Assembly (NCBI GenBank): GCA_937897665.1
Contig: CALCPB010000522.1
Location: 1 to 7,570, forward strand
From: an uncultured Halomicronema sp.
GTDB lineage: Bacteria > Cyanobacteriota > Cyanobacteriia > Phormidesmidales > Phormidesmidaceae
Length of the DNA: 7,570 nt
Direction: 5' to 3'
Part shown: piece by piece, positions 1-5,825 of the stretch
How the letters are laid out: each line of letters begins with the position of its first letter
Position numbering within the stretch: the stretch's first letter is position 1
Notes under the pieces: generated by a model
The model's database searches: none
What the model was told of the DNA's origin: nothing
What the model saw: only the letters and a program-made list of their open reading frames with translations
Made by a program: the position numbers and the translations under genes

Positions 1-800
1 TTGAGATGGCCTGACACCGGGGCGGCATTCGCGGGTTGAGCCGACGCTACCAGGGGAATGTGGCGATCGCTCACGGCTAATCCATGCGTCGGGTCAAAGC
101 CGCGCCAGCCACCGCCGGGGATGTAAACCTCAGGCCAGGCGTGCAGCTCGCGACCGTCTTGGTTTTCGTCGCCCTCTTGATAACCGCTGACAAACCGGGC
201 GGCGAGTCCGACCACCTGACAGGCGGCCATGAACAGCACGGCAAAGTCACGGCAAGATCCGACCTTTTGGGCGATCGTGACTCCGGCCAACTGCGGCTCC
301 CCGACAGGGCGATTCAAGTACTGAAAGTCTTCATAGATTACTTGCGTCAGGCGAGAGAGAAACTGACCGACCTGACCGGCCACCTCATGCAGCAGCCCTT
401 GAGCAAACTCCACCACCGCTGGGCTCATTACCATCCCCGATACCGGTTGCAGATACGGGCGGAGATGTGCGGCGACAGAGCTGGGGTAATCGATCGGGGC
501 AGAAATCGCCCAGGGTTCGCTGAGATAGTTGAAAGGATTGGTGCAAAACGTTGCGACCTGGGCCTCAGTGCGAATCTGGAGGGTTGTCGTCGCCACATCA
601 GGAAACCACAGGCGCAGGCAAGCGTTCCCTTCCACGTCCAAAATGTCAGAAATCTGAGTCGGCTGGGGCTCAATCGCGATCGCAAAGTGCCGGAGCTGCT
701 GATGGCCATCGCTGCGGGGGCGCAGCCGGACGGTGTGAGCGCCCAGTTTTACCGGCTGGTGATAACGATAAAGCGTCTGATGAGTGATGTGATACTGCAC
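1..800 (-). CDS. Transglutaminase-like cysteine protease family protein, C-terminus cut by window edge
   Basis: The minus-strand frame is open from a GTG at 798-800 to the window edge, 266 codons with no stop. The product begins VQYHITHQTLYRYHQPV, typical of the bacterial transglutaminase N-terminal beta region (about residues 1-85). The papain-like transglutaminase core follows at about 150-245. The Cys-His-Asp triad is visible: C183 in VGSCRDFA, H220 in ELHAWPEVY and D236 in GFDPTHG. GTG is the only usable start: an in-frame TAA lies 16 codons upstream, with no ATG, GTG or TTG between. No good Shine-Dalgarno precedes it. The family is usually about 270-300 residues, so only some 20-30 residues should be missing. 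No signal peptide or membrane segment is seen, suggesting a cytoplasmic enzyme. It is last in the ATP-grasp/alpha-E cluster, 142 bp after alpha-E. Members may hydrolyse or transfer amide bonds; the substrate is unknown. The family assignment is firm, the role inferred. Confidence 0.93.
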   Translation of the reverse strand, partial: MQYHITHQTLYRYHQPVKLGAHTVRLRPRSDGHQQLRHFAIAIEPQPTQISDILDVEGNACLRLWFPDVATTTLQIRTEAQVATFCTNPFNYLSEPWAISAPIDYPSSVAAHLRPYLQPVSGMVMSPAVVEFAQGLLHEVAGQVGQFLSRLTQVIYEDFQYLNRPVGEPQLAGVTIAQKVGSCRDFAVLFMAACQVVGLAARFVSGYQEGDENQDGRELHAWPEVYIPGGGWRGFDPTHGLAVSDRHIPLVASAQPANAAPVSGHL

Positions 801-834
801 GGCGATCCAAAGAGGTAGGAGATTTCCGAGAAAG

Positions 835-840
835 AATATA
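835..840 (-). promoter_or_regulatory. Possible -10 box (TATATT) for the transglutaminase-like gene
   Basis: On the minus strand TATATT lies about 35 nt before the GTG start, inside the 142-bp gap after alpha-E. The matching -35 region (TAAACT, 17-nt spacer) fits the consensus at only three of six positions. If real, it would give this gene its own transcript in addition to read-through. This is a weak call made by eye. Confidence 0.25.
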
Positions 841-904
841 CCGACACTTTAAGGGCGAGTTTAGCGAGTCACCTTCATAATCATCGCTACCAGGAATCCG
901 CAAA

Positions 905-920
905 ACCCGTCCCTACGGGT
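905..920 (-). terminator. Hairpin with short T run after alpha-E, possible terminator or attenuator
   Basis: On the minus strand ACCCGT-AGGG-ACGGGT forms a perfect 6-bp stem with a 4-nt loop, followed directly by TTTTG. It can extend by three weaker pairs that use the T run. It sits 23 nt after the alpha-E stop codon and about 105 nt before the transglutaminase start. The stem and T run are short, so partial termination is more likely than a full stop. Confidence 0.4.
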
Positions 921-942
921 CTCGTCTTTGCTAGAAATCTCC

Positions 943-1899
943 TTAAGAGGCGAGGGGCACAGCCATGAAGTCTTCGTAAATGTGTTCACCCACGGTGTTG
1001 AGCTGCGTCTGCAACTTGTCGAGAAACTCGTGCAGCCCTAACTCAAACACTTCATCCATCGTCGTATATTCCAACTCCGATCGCAGCCGCCCCAGCGTCC
1101 GCTCGCTGTCATGGGACCAGCTGCCCAACGTGGTGCCGGTGATGTGATGCAGTGATCGCTCCGCCTGCAGCAAAGAAAACTGAATTGAGCGCGGAAACTC
1201 TGGATCGAGCAGCAAAAACTGGGCGATGCTGCGAGGGGTGACCCGGCGCTGGCGCTTGCGATACATCTCATAGGCACTCGCTGATTTCAGCAGCGCGATC
1301 CACTGCAGATCGTCGAGTGGGGTACCCACGTCAGTGACCGCAGGCAGCAAAATATAGTACTTCACGTCTAAGATACGCGCCGTTTTGTCGGCTCGCTCCA
1401 ACAACCGTCCCAGGTGACCAAAGTGCCAGCCTTCGTTATGGGCCATCGTGGCATCCATCACTCCAGCAAAGAGGTGGCTCGCCATCTTCACCTCGGGATA
1501 AAAGCTATAGAGATGCTCCTCGGTGGTTTCGGCCTGGGCGGCTTCCTGCACCCAAAGATAAAACGTATTGACCTGCTTCCACATTTCTGACGAGATGGTT
1601 TCGCGCACGGCGCGGGCGTTTTCACGGGCTGACTTGACGCACGACAAAATCGAGTTGGGGTACTCCTTATCGAACGTTAAGAACTGCAGCACGTTTTGGG
1701 CGCTGGCCTCGTCATAACGCTCTTGAAACAGGGCCTTGTCGCCGGTGGTCATCATCACCGGTTCCCACTGCTCGGTAAAGCCGGTCACCGGCGTATCCAG
1801 CAGCAAATTGAGATTGACATCGACAAATCGGGCAACGGTTTCGGCGCGTTCAACGTACCGATTGAGCCAGTAAATCGAATCAGCCACGCGGCTTAACAT
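943..1899 (-). CDS. Alpha-E domain protein (DUF403 family)
   Basis: This 318-residue, mainly helical, soluble-looking protein starts [20 protein letters not shown], the hallmark N-terminus of the alpha-E family. The family is named for its helices rich in conserved glutamates and has no established activity. Two halves are recognisable. [12 protein letters not shown] (17-28) recurs as [12 protein letters not shown] (168-179), and [12 protein letters not shown] (77-88) recurs as [12 protein letters not shown] (232-243), which indicates an internal duplication with a period of about 150 residues. The ATG start has a good AAGGAG ribosome site 5-6 nt upstream. That site lies inside the last codons of the ATP-grasp gene; the two genes overlap by 7 nt (1893-1899), so translation is probably coupled and the products probably act together. 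Length is normal for the family and the reading frame is intact. The family call is very safe; its function as a partner of the amidoligase is inference from gene neighbourhood. Confidence 0.96.
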   Translation of the reverse strand: MLSRVADSIYWLNRYVERAETVARFVDVNLNLLLDTPVTGFTEQWEPVMMTTGDKALFQERYDEASAQNVLQFLTFDKEYPNSILSCVKSARENARAVRETISSEMWKQVNTFYLWVQEAAQAETTEEHLYSFYPEVKMASHLFAGVMDATMAHNEGWHFGHLGRLLERADKTARILDVKYYILLPAVTDVGTPLDDLQWIALLKSASAYEMYRKRQRRVTPRSIAQFLLLDPEFPRSIQFSLLQAERSLHHITGTTLGSWSHDSERTLGRLRSELEYTTMDEVFELGLHEFLDKLQTQLNTVGEHIYEDFMAVPLAS

Positions 1900-3338
1900 G
1901 AGCTCTCCTTCACTACCCAGGTATCTTTGCTGCCGCCCCCTTGGGACGAATTGACCACCAACGAGCCTCGCCGCAGTGCTACTCGGGTTAATCCCCCTGG
2001 ATTCACGTAAATATCTTGGCCGTTGAGGATGAACGGTCGCAAATCGACGTGGCAGCCCTCAAATTGACCGTCAATCAAGGTGGGCACTCGCGACAGACTG
2101 AGGGTGGGCTGAGCGATGTAATTGCGCGGCTTGGCCTTGATTTTTTCAGCAAAGGCGGCCCGTTCGGGCTCGGTCGCGTGCATGCCCATCAACATGCCGT
2201 AGCCCCCCGAGGCGTCAGTGGCCTTCACCACCAACTCGTCTAAGTGGGCCAGCACATACTCGCGCTGTTTGTCGTCTTCACACAGATAGGTTGGCACGTT
2301 GGGCAACAGCTGCTCCTCATCCAGATAGTAGCGAATCATCTGGGGCACGTAGGCGTAGATCATTTTGTCGTCGGCGACGCCGGTGCCAGGGGCATTAGCG
2401 ATCGCCACCCGGCCCTGGCGATAGACCTCCATCAGCCCCGACACGCCTAGCATGGAATCAGCCCGAAAGGCCATCGGATCGATAAAGTCATCGTCAATGC
2501 GCCGGTAAATTACGTCTACGCGGCGCAGTCCCTTTGTTGTGCGCATCTGCAGATACCCATCGGCGACCACCAAGTCGCGCCCTTCTACCAGTTGGGCGCC
2601 CATCTGCTGGGCCAAAAAGGAATGCTCAAAGTAAGCCGAATTGTGAATGCCTGGCGTCAGCACCACCACACAGGGATCACTCAAGTTCGAGGGGGCCAAG
2701 TTCAGCAGTGTATCTAACAGCTGGCTGGCATAGTCATCGACCGGTTGAATATCTAGGGCATCAAAAAAGCGCGGAAACGAGCTTTTCATCACGCGCCGGT
2801 TTTCAAGCACATAGGAAACCCCAGACGGACAGCGCAGGTTGTCTTCTAAGACATACCAGCTGCCATCGCGATCTTTGATCAAGTCAGTGCCGGTGATGTG
2901 ACACCAAATGTTTTGGGGTGGCTGCAACCCCATACAGGGCTCCAAAAAACCTGTCGCCGATTCGATCATCTCGCGGGGAATGACCTTGTCGTTGAGAATC
3001 TTTTGGTCGTTGTAAATATCGTGAATAAAACAGTTCAGAGCTTCAATCCGCTGTTTTAGGCCCCGCTCTAACAGCTCCCATTCTTGATAGGGCACAAAGC
3101 GCGGAATCACATCGAAGGGAAAAATCCGCTCAGTGCCCTGGTTGTCGCTGTAGACATTGAACGTCACCCCTAGCTTAAACAGCATATTCTGCGCGGCCTG
3201 CTGCCGTCGCTGCAGTTCTTCTATCGATAAAGACTCGATCCGCTTGACCAGTTCAGCCGCCGCCGGGCGCGGGGTTCCCGTCGCCATAAACAGCTCATCA
3301 AAGAAATCGCCAGGATCATAACCATCCAAGCAGGGCAT
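1893..3338 (-). CDS. Circularly permuted ATP-grasp protein type 2 (COG2308 family), putative amidoligase
   Basis: This 481-residue protein begins [17 protein letters not shown]. It shows the family signatures [14 protein letters not shown] (163-176), [13 protein letters not shown] (370-382, with the likely ATP-binding lysine K372), [10 protein letters not shown] (429-438) and [13 protein letters not shown] (463-475). ATP-grasp enzymes activate a carboxylate as an acyl-phosphate and join it to an amine, so a ligase forming an amide or peptide bond is expected. The actual substrates are unknown. I chose the ATG at 3336-3338 because GGAGG lies 6 nt upstream. A TTG six codons earlier is in frame but has no ribosome site and would add residues not expected in the family. 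The 3' end overlaps the alpha-E start by 7 nt, an arrangement common for this pair. No signal peptide or membrane segment is seen, so it is probably cytoplasmic. The frame is intact and of normal length. Confidence 0.96.
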   Translation of the reverse strand: MPCLDGYDPGDFFDELFMATGTPRPAAAELVKRIESLSIEELQRRQQAAQNMLFKLGVTFNVYSDNQGTERIFPFDVIPRFVPYQEWELLERGLKQRIEALNCFIHDIYNDQKILNDKVIPREMIESATGFLEPCMGLQPPQNIWCHITGTDLIKDRDGSWYVLEDNLRCPSGVSYVLENRRVMKSSFPRFFDALDIQPVDDYASQLLDTLLNLAPSNLSDPCVVVLTPGIHNSAYFEHSFLAQQMGAQLVEGRDLVVADGYLQMRTTKGLRRVDVIYRRIDDDFIDPMAFRADSMLGVSGLMEVYRQGRVAIANAPGTGVADDKMIYAYVPQMIRYYLDEEQLLPNVPTYLCEDDKQREYVLAHLDELVVKATDASGGYGMLMGMHATEPERAAFAEKIKAKPRNYIAQPTLSLSRVPTLIDGQFEGCHVDLRPFILNGQDIYVNPGGLTRVALRRGSLVVNSSQGGGSKDTWVVKESSC

Positions 3339-3344
3339 GCAAAA

Positions 3345-3349
3345 CCTCC
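3345..3349 (-). promoter_or_regulatory. Shine-Dalgarno site that fixes the ATP-grasp start
   Basis: GGAGG on the minus strand with a 6-nt spacer to the ATG at 3336-3338. It favours this ATG over the in-frame TTG at 3354-3356, which lies upstream of the site and has none of its own. Confidence 0.8.
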
Positions 3350-3446
3350 AAGCCAATCGAACCAGTCATACTTGTTTCTCGGGTCGGCAAACCGTAACAC
3401 TCTATACGCTTAATTAGCCTAGAGGCGTTGGAAAGATACGGAAACA

Positions 3447-3463
3447 GGGGCCGCGATCGCCCC
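3447..3463 (-). terminator. GC-rich hairpin between Anbu and ATP-grasp genes
   Basis: GGGGC and GCCCC flank a 7-nt loop within the 250-bp gap between the Anbu stop (3589) and the ATP-grasp start (3338). On the minus strand it is followed by TGTTTC, a poor T tract. It contains one of the HIP1 octamers, which are themselves palindromic, so the hairpin may be incidental. It could weakly terminate Anbu transcripts. Confidence 0.25.
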
Positions 3464-3500
3464 TTCTCGACCAGTGCAATGGCTCAAATCGGCAGCGTCT

Positions 3501-3514
3501 GGGAAGCGCTTCCC
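3501..3514. promoter_or_regulatory. Perfect 14-bp palindrome GGGAAGCGCTTCCC, possible protein-binding site
   Basis: This is an uninterrupted palindrome 75-88 nt past the Anbu stop and about 160-180 nt before the ATP-grasp start codon. Without a loop it forms a poor RNA hairpin, which fits a dimeric DNA-binding protein site better. No regulator is known for it, and its role is inferred from symmetry and position only. Confidence 0.3.
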
Positions 3515-3588
3515 GGCATCTCGCCCCCACATGCCACCATCGCGAGCAGGATGAACGTCGGTCTTCCCAAGCAAAATGATGGCGATAT

Positions 3589-4365
3589 TTACGGTTCAGA
3601 AATATCCGTTAAGTCTGGCCCGTCCGGCACCGCCGTCGAATTCCACTCAATTGTTGGCATGTTCGCCGCGGCCGCTCGCAGCGCCACTTCCCAATGTTTC
3701 CGCATCTTGAGCAGGTAAGGATCACCCGCATAAAACCGGGCCTTGTTGACGATTTCAAAGCTGTCCGTTTCATACATGATGAGGTTGATTGGCGGCCCCA
3801 CTGATAGGTTGGAGCGCATGGTGGAATCAATCGACAACAGCGCATATTTGGCCACATCTTCGATCGCCGATTCATAGGTCAAGGTGCGGTCCAAAATCGG
3901 CTTGCCATATTTGGTTTCGCCAATTTGCAAAAAGGGTGTCTCGGGGGTGCTTTTGATACAGTTGCCCTGGCTATAAATCATGTACAGGCCCGGCGCTTCG
4001 CCTTTCACTTGCCCCCCCAGCAAAAAGCTGCACTGAAAGTCAATCTTGTCCTTTTGCAGCCAGGGGCGATCGATTTCTTGGAGCTTGCGAATGCAGTTGC
4101 CGATGTAGCGAGCAATATCGTACAGCGTCGGCAGGGTGTGTAAGTTGGCCTCGGCGTTAACAATCAGATCGCGCTCTAGGGCGTGCAGCACCGCCTGCGT
4201 GATCGACAGATTACCCGAGGTGCAAAGAATGAGCGCCCGCTCGTGAGGCACTGAGAAATCAAACAGCTTGCGGTAAGAGGAAATGTAATCAACGCCAGCA
4301 TTGGTGCGGGAGTCAGCGGCGAGCAAGATACCCTGACGGACATGAATGCCTAAACAGTAAGTCAC
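3589..4365 (-). CDS. Proteasome-type protease, Anbu (ancestral beta subunit) family
   Basis: This 258-residue Ntn-hydrolase begins M-TYCLGIHVRQGILLAADSR. Removal of the initiator Met would expose Thr2 as the nucleophile, with no propeptide as in other Anbu proteins. D18 (LLAADSRTN) and K33 (SSYRKLF) match the positions of the proteasomal Asp17/Lys33 pair, and the SGN at about 50-52 lies in the expected substrate-site region. The length is normal for Anbu and longer than HslV. The start is GTG at 4363-4365 with no clear Shine-Dalgarno. It is retained because it places Thr exactly at position 2. Anbu proteins assemble into multi-subunit particles. Their physiological substrates are not established, and proteolytic activity has been hard to show. 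It lies on the same strand as, and 250 bp upstream of, the ATP-grasp gene, its usual genomic partner. The family call is firm; a role in hydrolysing the product of its neighbours is inference. Confidence 0.94.
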   Translation of the reverse strand: MTYCLGIHVRQGILLAADSRTNAGVDYISSYRKLFDFSVPHERALILCTSGNLSITQAVLHALERDLIVNAEANLHTLPTLYDIARYIGNCIRKLQEIDRPWLQKDKIDFQCSFLLGGQVKGEAPGLYMIYSQGNCIKSTPETPFLQIGETKYGKPILDRTLTYESAIEDVAKYALLSIDSTMRSNLSVGPPINLIMYETDSFEIVNKARFYAGDPYLLKMRKHWEVALRAAAANMPTIEWNSTAVPDGPDLTDISEP

Positions 4366-4407
4366 GGGGTGAAAAGTGATGAAACAACCTGTGTAGCGCC
4401 CTCAAAG

Positions 4408-4426
4408 ACAGCCCCATGTTGGCTGT
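4408..4426 (-). promoter_or_regulatory. Small hairpin in the presumed Anbu leader
   Basis: ACAGCC and GGCTGT form a 6-bp stem around a 7-nt loop, 43-61 nt upstream of the Anbu GTG. There is no T run after it on the minus strand (CTTTG only). It may be a leader structure or chance. Confidence 0.25.
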
Positions 4427-4486
4427 ATCAATGATTACTCACGAGTCTAGCGGAATTGTGATTAGGGCAAACCTTCTGTTTCGCGA

Positions 4487-4492
4487 TGTCAA
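4487..4492 (-). promoter_or_regulatory. Consensus -35 hexamer (TTGACA) upstream of Anbu gene
   Basis: A perfect TTGACA lies about 122 nt before the Anbu start. The position 17 nt downstream reads TGCCCT, a poor -10 box, and the better CCTAAT lies at a 20-nt spacing. Hence this is only a candidate promoter for Anbu and possibly for the whole cluster. Confidence 0.2.
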
Positions 4493-4630
4493 CTCAATGA
4501 TTTGAGCCATTGCCATTTCCGGCTGCTTTGCCCCGTTTAAATCGCTGGTCAATAGCAAATTTCTCGATGCAACCCATCACGGCCGCGCGATTTCCAGAAC
4601 ATCGCACCGTCTCCTTGGAACGAGAAAGCT

Positions 4631-4655
4631 TTTAGCCGCCTTTGATGCGGCTAAA
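4631..4655 (-). terminator. Strong inverted repeat downstream of the YkgJ-type gene
   Basis: TTTAGCCGC and GCGGCTAAA form a perfect 9-bp stem with a 7-nt loop. On the minus strand it extends by a further GC pair region across one bulged A. It begins about 50 nt after the YkgJ-type stop codon (4706), where a transcript end is expected. No T run follows on either strand, so it is not a textbook terminator and may instead stabilise the 3' end. Confidence 0.4.
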
Positions 4656-4705
4656 GCGGTGGCTCCTAAACGAACGCAGCAAAGGCTCTCGCCGTAGAGA
4701 TGTCG

Positions 4706-5071
4706 CTAGGCCGAATCGCCTGCCGCTTCGACGGCGGCGACAAAGCGGGTCAGTTCGTCGCTTTGATTGCCGTAAACTCCGCCGATTTGCTGTTCACAGC
4801 AGTCGATCGCAAAGTCGTTCAGCTCATCGGGGGTGATGCCAAACATGCGGCCAAAGGTGTCAGGATGCACTCGGCAAAAGTCAGGCCGGGTGTCATAAAT
4901 TTGGCAGCGACGGCTGGCCTGATCGTAATTAATGCACCAACCATCTTCGCCCACCAAGTTGAGATAGTGCGCTAGCTCTTGAGCGGTGAGATATTGATCC
5001 AGATCGGGGCGATCGCTCGGATCCAGATGACAGCAGGCACCACAGCCTTGAATACATTGCCAATTCGCCAT
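4706..5071 (-). CDS. YkgJ-type cysteine-cluster protein (putative metal-binding)
   Basis: This small soluble protein has 121 residues and many cysteines in the pattern of the YkgJ (CxxxCxxCC zinc/iron-chelating) family. C6, C10, C13 and C14 sit in CIQGCGACCHL. C46 (DGWCINYD), C56, and C66 (IYDTRPDFCRVHP) follow, and a C91-C92 pair comes near the end. These cysteines probably bind a metal or an Fe-S cluster, but no reaction is established for the family. The ATG at 5069-5071 gives the expected N-terminus just before the first cysteine motif. There is no clear Shine-Dalgarno. It is transcribed divergently from psb30 across a 120-bp gap, so the two may share control. It lies on the same strand as Anbu but is separated from it by 340 bp and an inverted repeat, so I do not count it as part of the amidoligase cluster. 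The frame is intact and the length normal. Confidence 0.9.
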   Translation of the reverse strand: MANWQCIQGCGACCHLDPSDRPDLDQYLTAQELAHYLNLVGEDGWCINYDQASRRCQIYDTRPDFCRVHPDTFGRMFGITPDELNDFAIDCCEQQIGGVYGNQSDELTRFVAAVEAAGDSA

Positions 5072-5138
5072 AGCGCTTGAGGATTGAGTTCCCTTAGAAT
5101 TTTGTAACGTTAGTTAAACATGGGTTCCCAACTACGGA

Positions 5139-5144
5139 TAAAAT
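5139..5144 (+). promoter_or_regulatory. Possible -10 box (TAAAAT) for psb30
   Basis: TAAAAT in the AT-rich stretch GGATAAAATAACG, about 48 nt before the psb30 ATG in the divergent intergenic region. Only a weak -35 candidate (TTAAAC at 5114-5119, spacer 19) is present. A transcript from here would carry the small hairpin GCCTT-TGTGC-AAGGC (5155-5169) just before the ribosome site. Confidence 0.35.
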
Positions 5145-5191
5145 AACGCAGATAGCCTTTGTGCAAGGCCACTTGTTGTCTGGGAGGATCC

Positions 5192-5323
5192 ATGGAGTTT
5201 ATTTCTAATTTAGTCGGTGGCATCAGTTTTGAGCTGATTGCTCAGCTTACGATGCTAGCCATGATTGTCATTGCCGGACCTGTGATTGTCTTTTTGCTGG
5301 CTGCACGAGGGGGCGATCTCTAA
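5192..5323 (+). CDS. psb30: Photosystem II reaction centre protein Psb30 (Ycf12)
   Basis: This 43-codon gene is easily missed because of its size. Its product has a short N-terminal stretch (MEFISNLVGGISFE), one membrane helix at about residues 14-37 (LIAQLTMLAMIVIAGPVIVF) and the C-terminal tail AARGGDL. The FELIAQLTM-xAM-IAGP-I-FLLA pattern closely matches the Psb30/Ycf12 sequence of thermophilic Synechococcus-type cyanobacteria as I remember it, including the IAGP motif in the helix. Psb30 is a peripheral single-helix subunit of the PSII core near PsbJ, PsbK and PsbZ, and it helps stabilise the complex. The ATG is preceded by a strong ribosome site, GGGAGG, 4 nt upstream. The protein is in the normal size range. 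It is divergent from the YkgJ-type gene and convergent with purN, so it is probably a monocistronic transcript ending at the terminator at 5522-5561. Confidence 0.95.
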   Translation: MEFISNLVGGISFELIAQLTMLAMIVIAGPVIVFLLAARGGDL

Positions 5324-5825
5324 AGGCCGTCATCATCGAAATGGCATCTGTCTTGCAGCGCCTCGTTGCCAGCCCCTTGCTGTGGGCATTGGTGCGGGCG
5401 CAGTCAGGCCTAACCGCAAAGGTTTTAGCCGTTATGATTTAGTGACGCGCCCTAAAATTTGATCTCGATTGCGGGTGAAACCTTAGTCGCCTCGACGTTT
5501 TACTCAACATCATAAACAATCGGGCACCGATGCTGACTGTGAGTACCGGTGCCCAATTTTTATGGGCCGCGACGCTAGTGGCCATCGCAAAAGATCCTGC
5601 AGGGAGGTCAAGACCCAACAGACTGCAGAGGTTGGCATGATGCAGATCGCCCTTGCCGTAATTCTGAACGACTGGCTCAACGTACAGCTAGGGTTATCTT
5701 CTAACATTCGTTGAACGGGCACGACCACAATAGCGGCCAACGTAGGCTTGGAACCAGCCCCATTCTGACCGCGCTGGTTGCTGGCTCTAGCCGGTGATGG
5801 CAACGCCTGGCTGCCAGTTGGATAA
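5324..5825. other. 502-bp stretch between psb30 and purN without a convincing gene
   Basis: It holds a clear terminator at 5522-5561. Before that, a 33-codon frame at 5341-5442 has no ribosome site. After it, bases 5565-5825 show only short inverted repeats, such as AACCAGC/GCTGGTT on the minus strand at about 5750-5780. A minus-strand open frame crosses 5510-5803, but it runs through the terminator and its translation resembles nothing I know. I see no tRNA or other RNA gene. Confidence 0.6.
5522..5561 (+). terminator. Intrinsic terminator of the psb30 transcript, possibly bidirectional
   Basis: GGGCACCG (5522-5529) pairs perfectly with CGGTGCCC (5547-5554), followed by AATTTTT. The GC-rich 8-bp stem, 17-nt loop and five-T run fit a rho-independent terminator on the plus strand, about 200 nt after the psb30 stop. 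Read on the minus strand the stem is followed by GATTGTTT, so it might also stop purN transcripts, though less well. Confidence 0.75.

Larger units (their letters stand above)
4366..4705. other. 340-bp intergenic stretch between YkgJ-type gene and Anbu gene
   Basis: I find no credible gene here. It holds the strong inverted repeat at 4631-4655, a smaller hairpin (ACAGCC/GGCTGT, 4408-4426) about 43 nt before the Anbu start on the minus strand, and a TTGACA at 4487-4492 that might belong to an Anbu promoter. The rest shows no structure I can assign. Confidence 0.6.

Noticed and set aside
84..818. A 244-codon plus-strand open frame
   Set aside because: It lies antisense to the transglutaminase-like gene, whose frame has intact family motifs. 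The plus-strand translation looks random.
2534..2878. A 114-codon plus-strand open frame
   Set aside because: It is a shadow of the ATP-grasp gene on the other strand, with Ser/His/Pro/Arg-rich composition typical of antisense frames.
3339..3356. TTG start giving the ATP-grasp protein six extra residues
   Set aside because: The ATG at 3338 has GGAGG at ideal spacing; the TTG has none and would begin before that site.
3428..3718. A 96-codon plus-strand open frame at the Anbu 3' end
   Set aside because: It overlaps the Anbu coding region antisense and resembles no known protein.
5341..5442. A 33-codon hydrophobic frame after psb30
   Set aside because: It is mildly hydrophobic but has no ribosome site, and it matches no photosystem or cytochrome small subunit that I know. 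Kept only as part of a low-interest finding.
5750..5780. Possible tRNA-like T-arm (GGTTCCAAGCC) on the minus strand
   Set aside because: No acceptor, D or anticodon arms fit around it; it is only a short inverted repeat.
5510..5803. A 97-codon minus-strand open frame between psb30 and purN
   Set aside because: It runs through the strong terminator at 5522-5561 and has no recognisable sequence.
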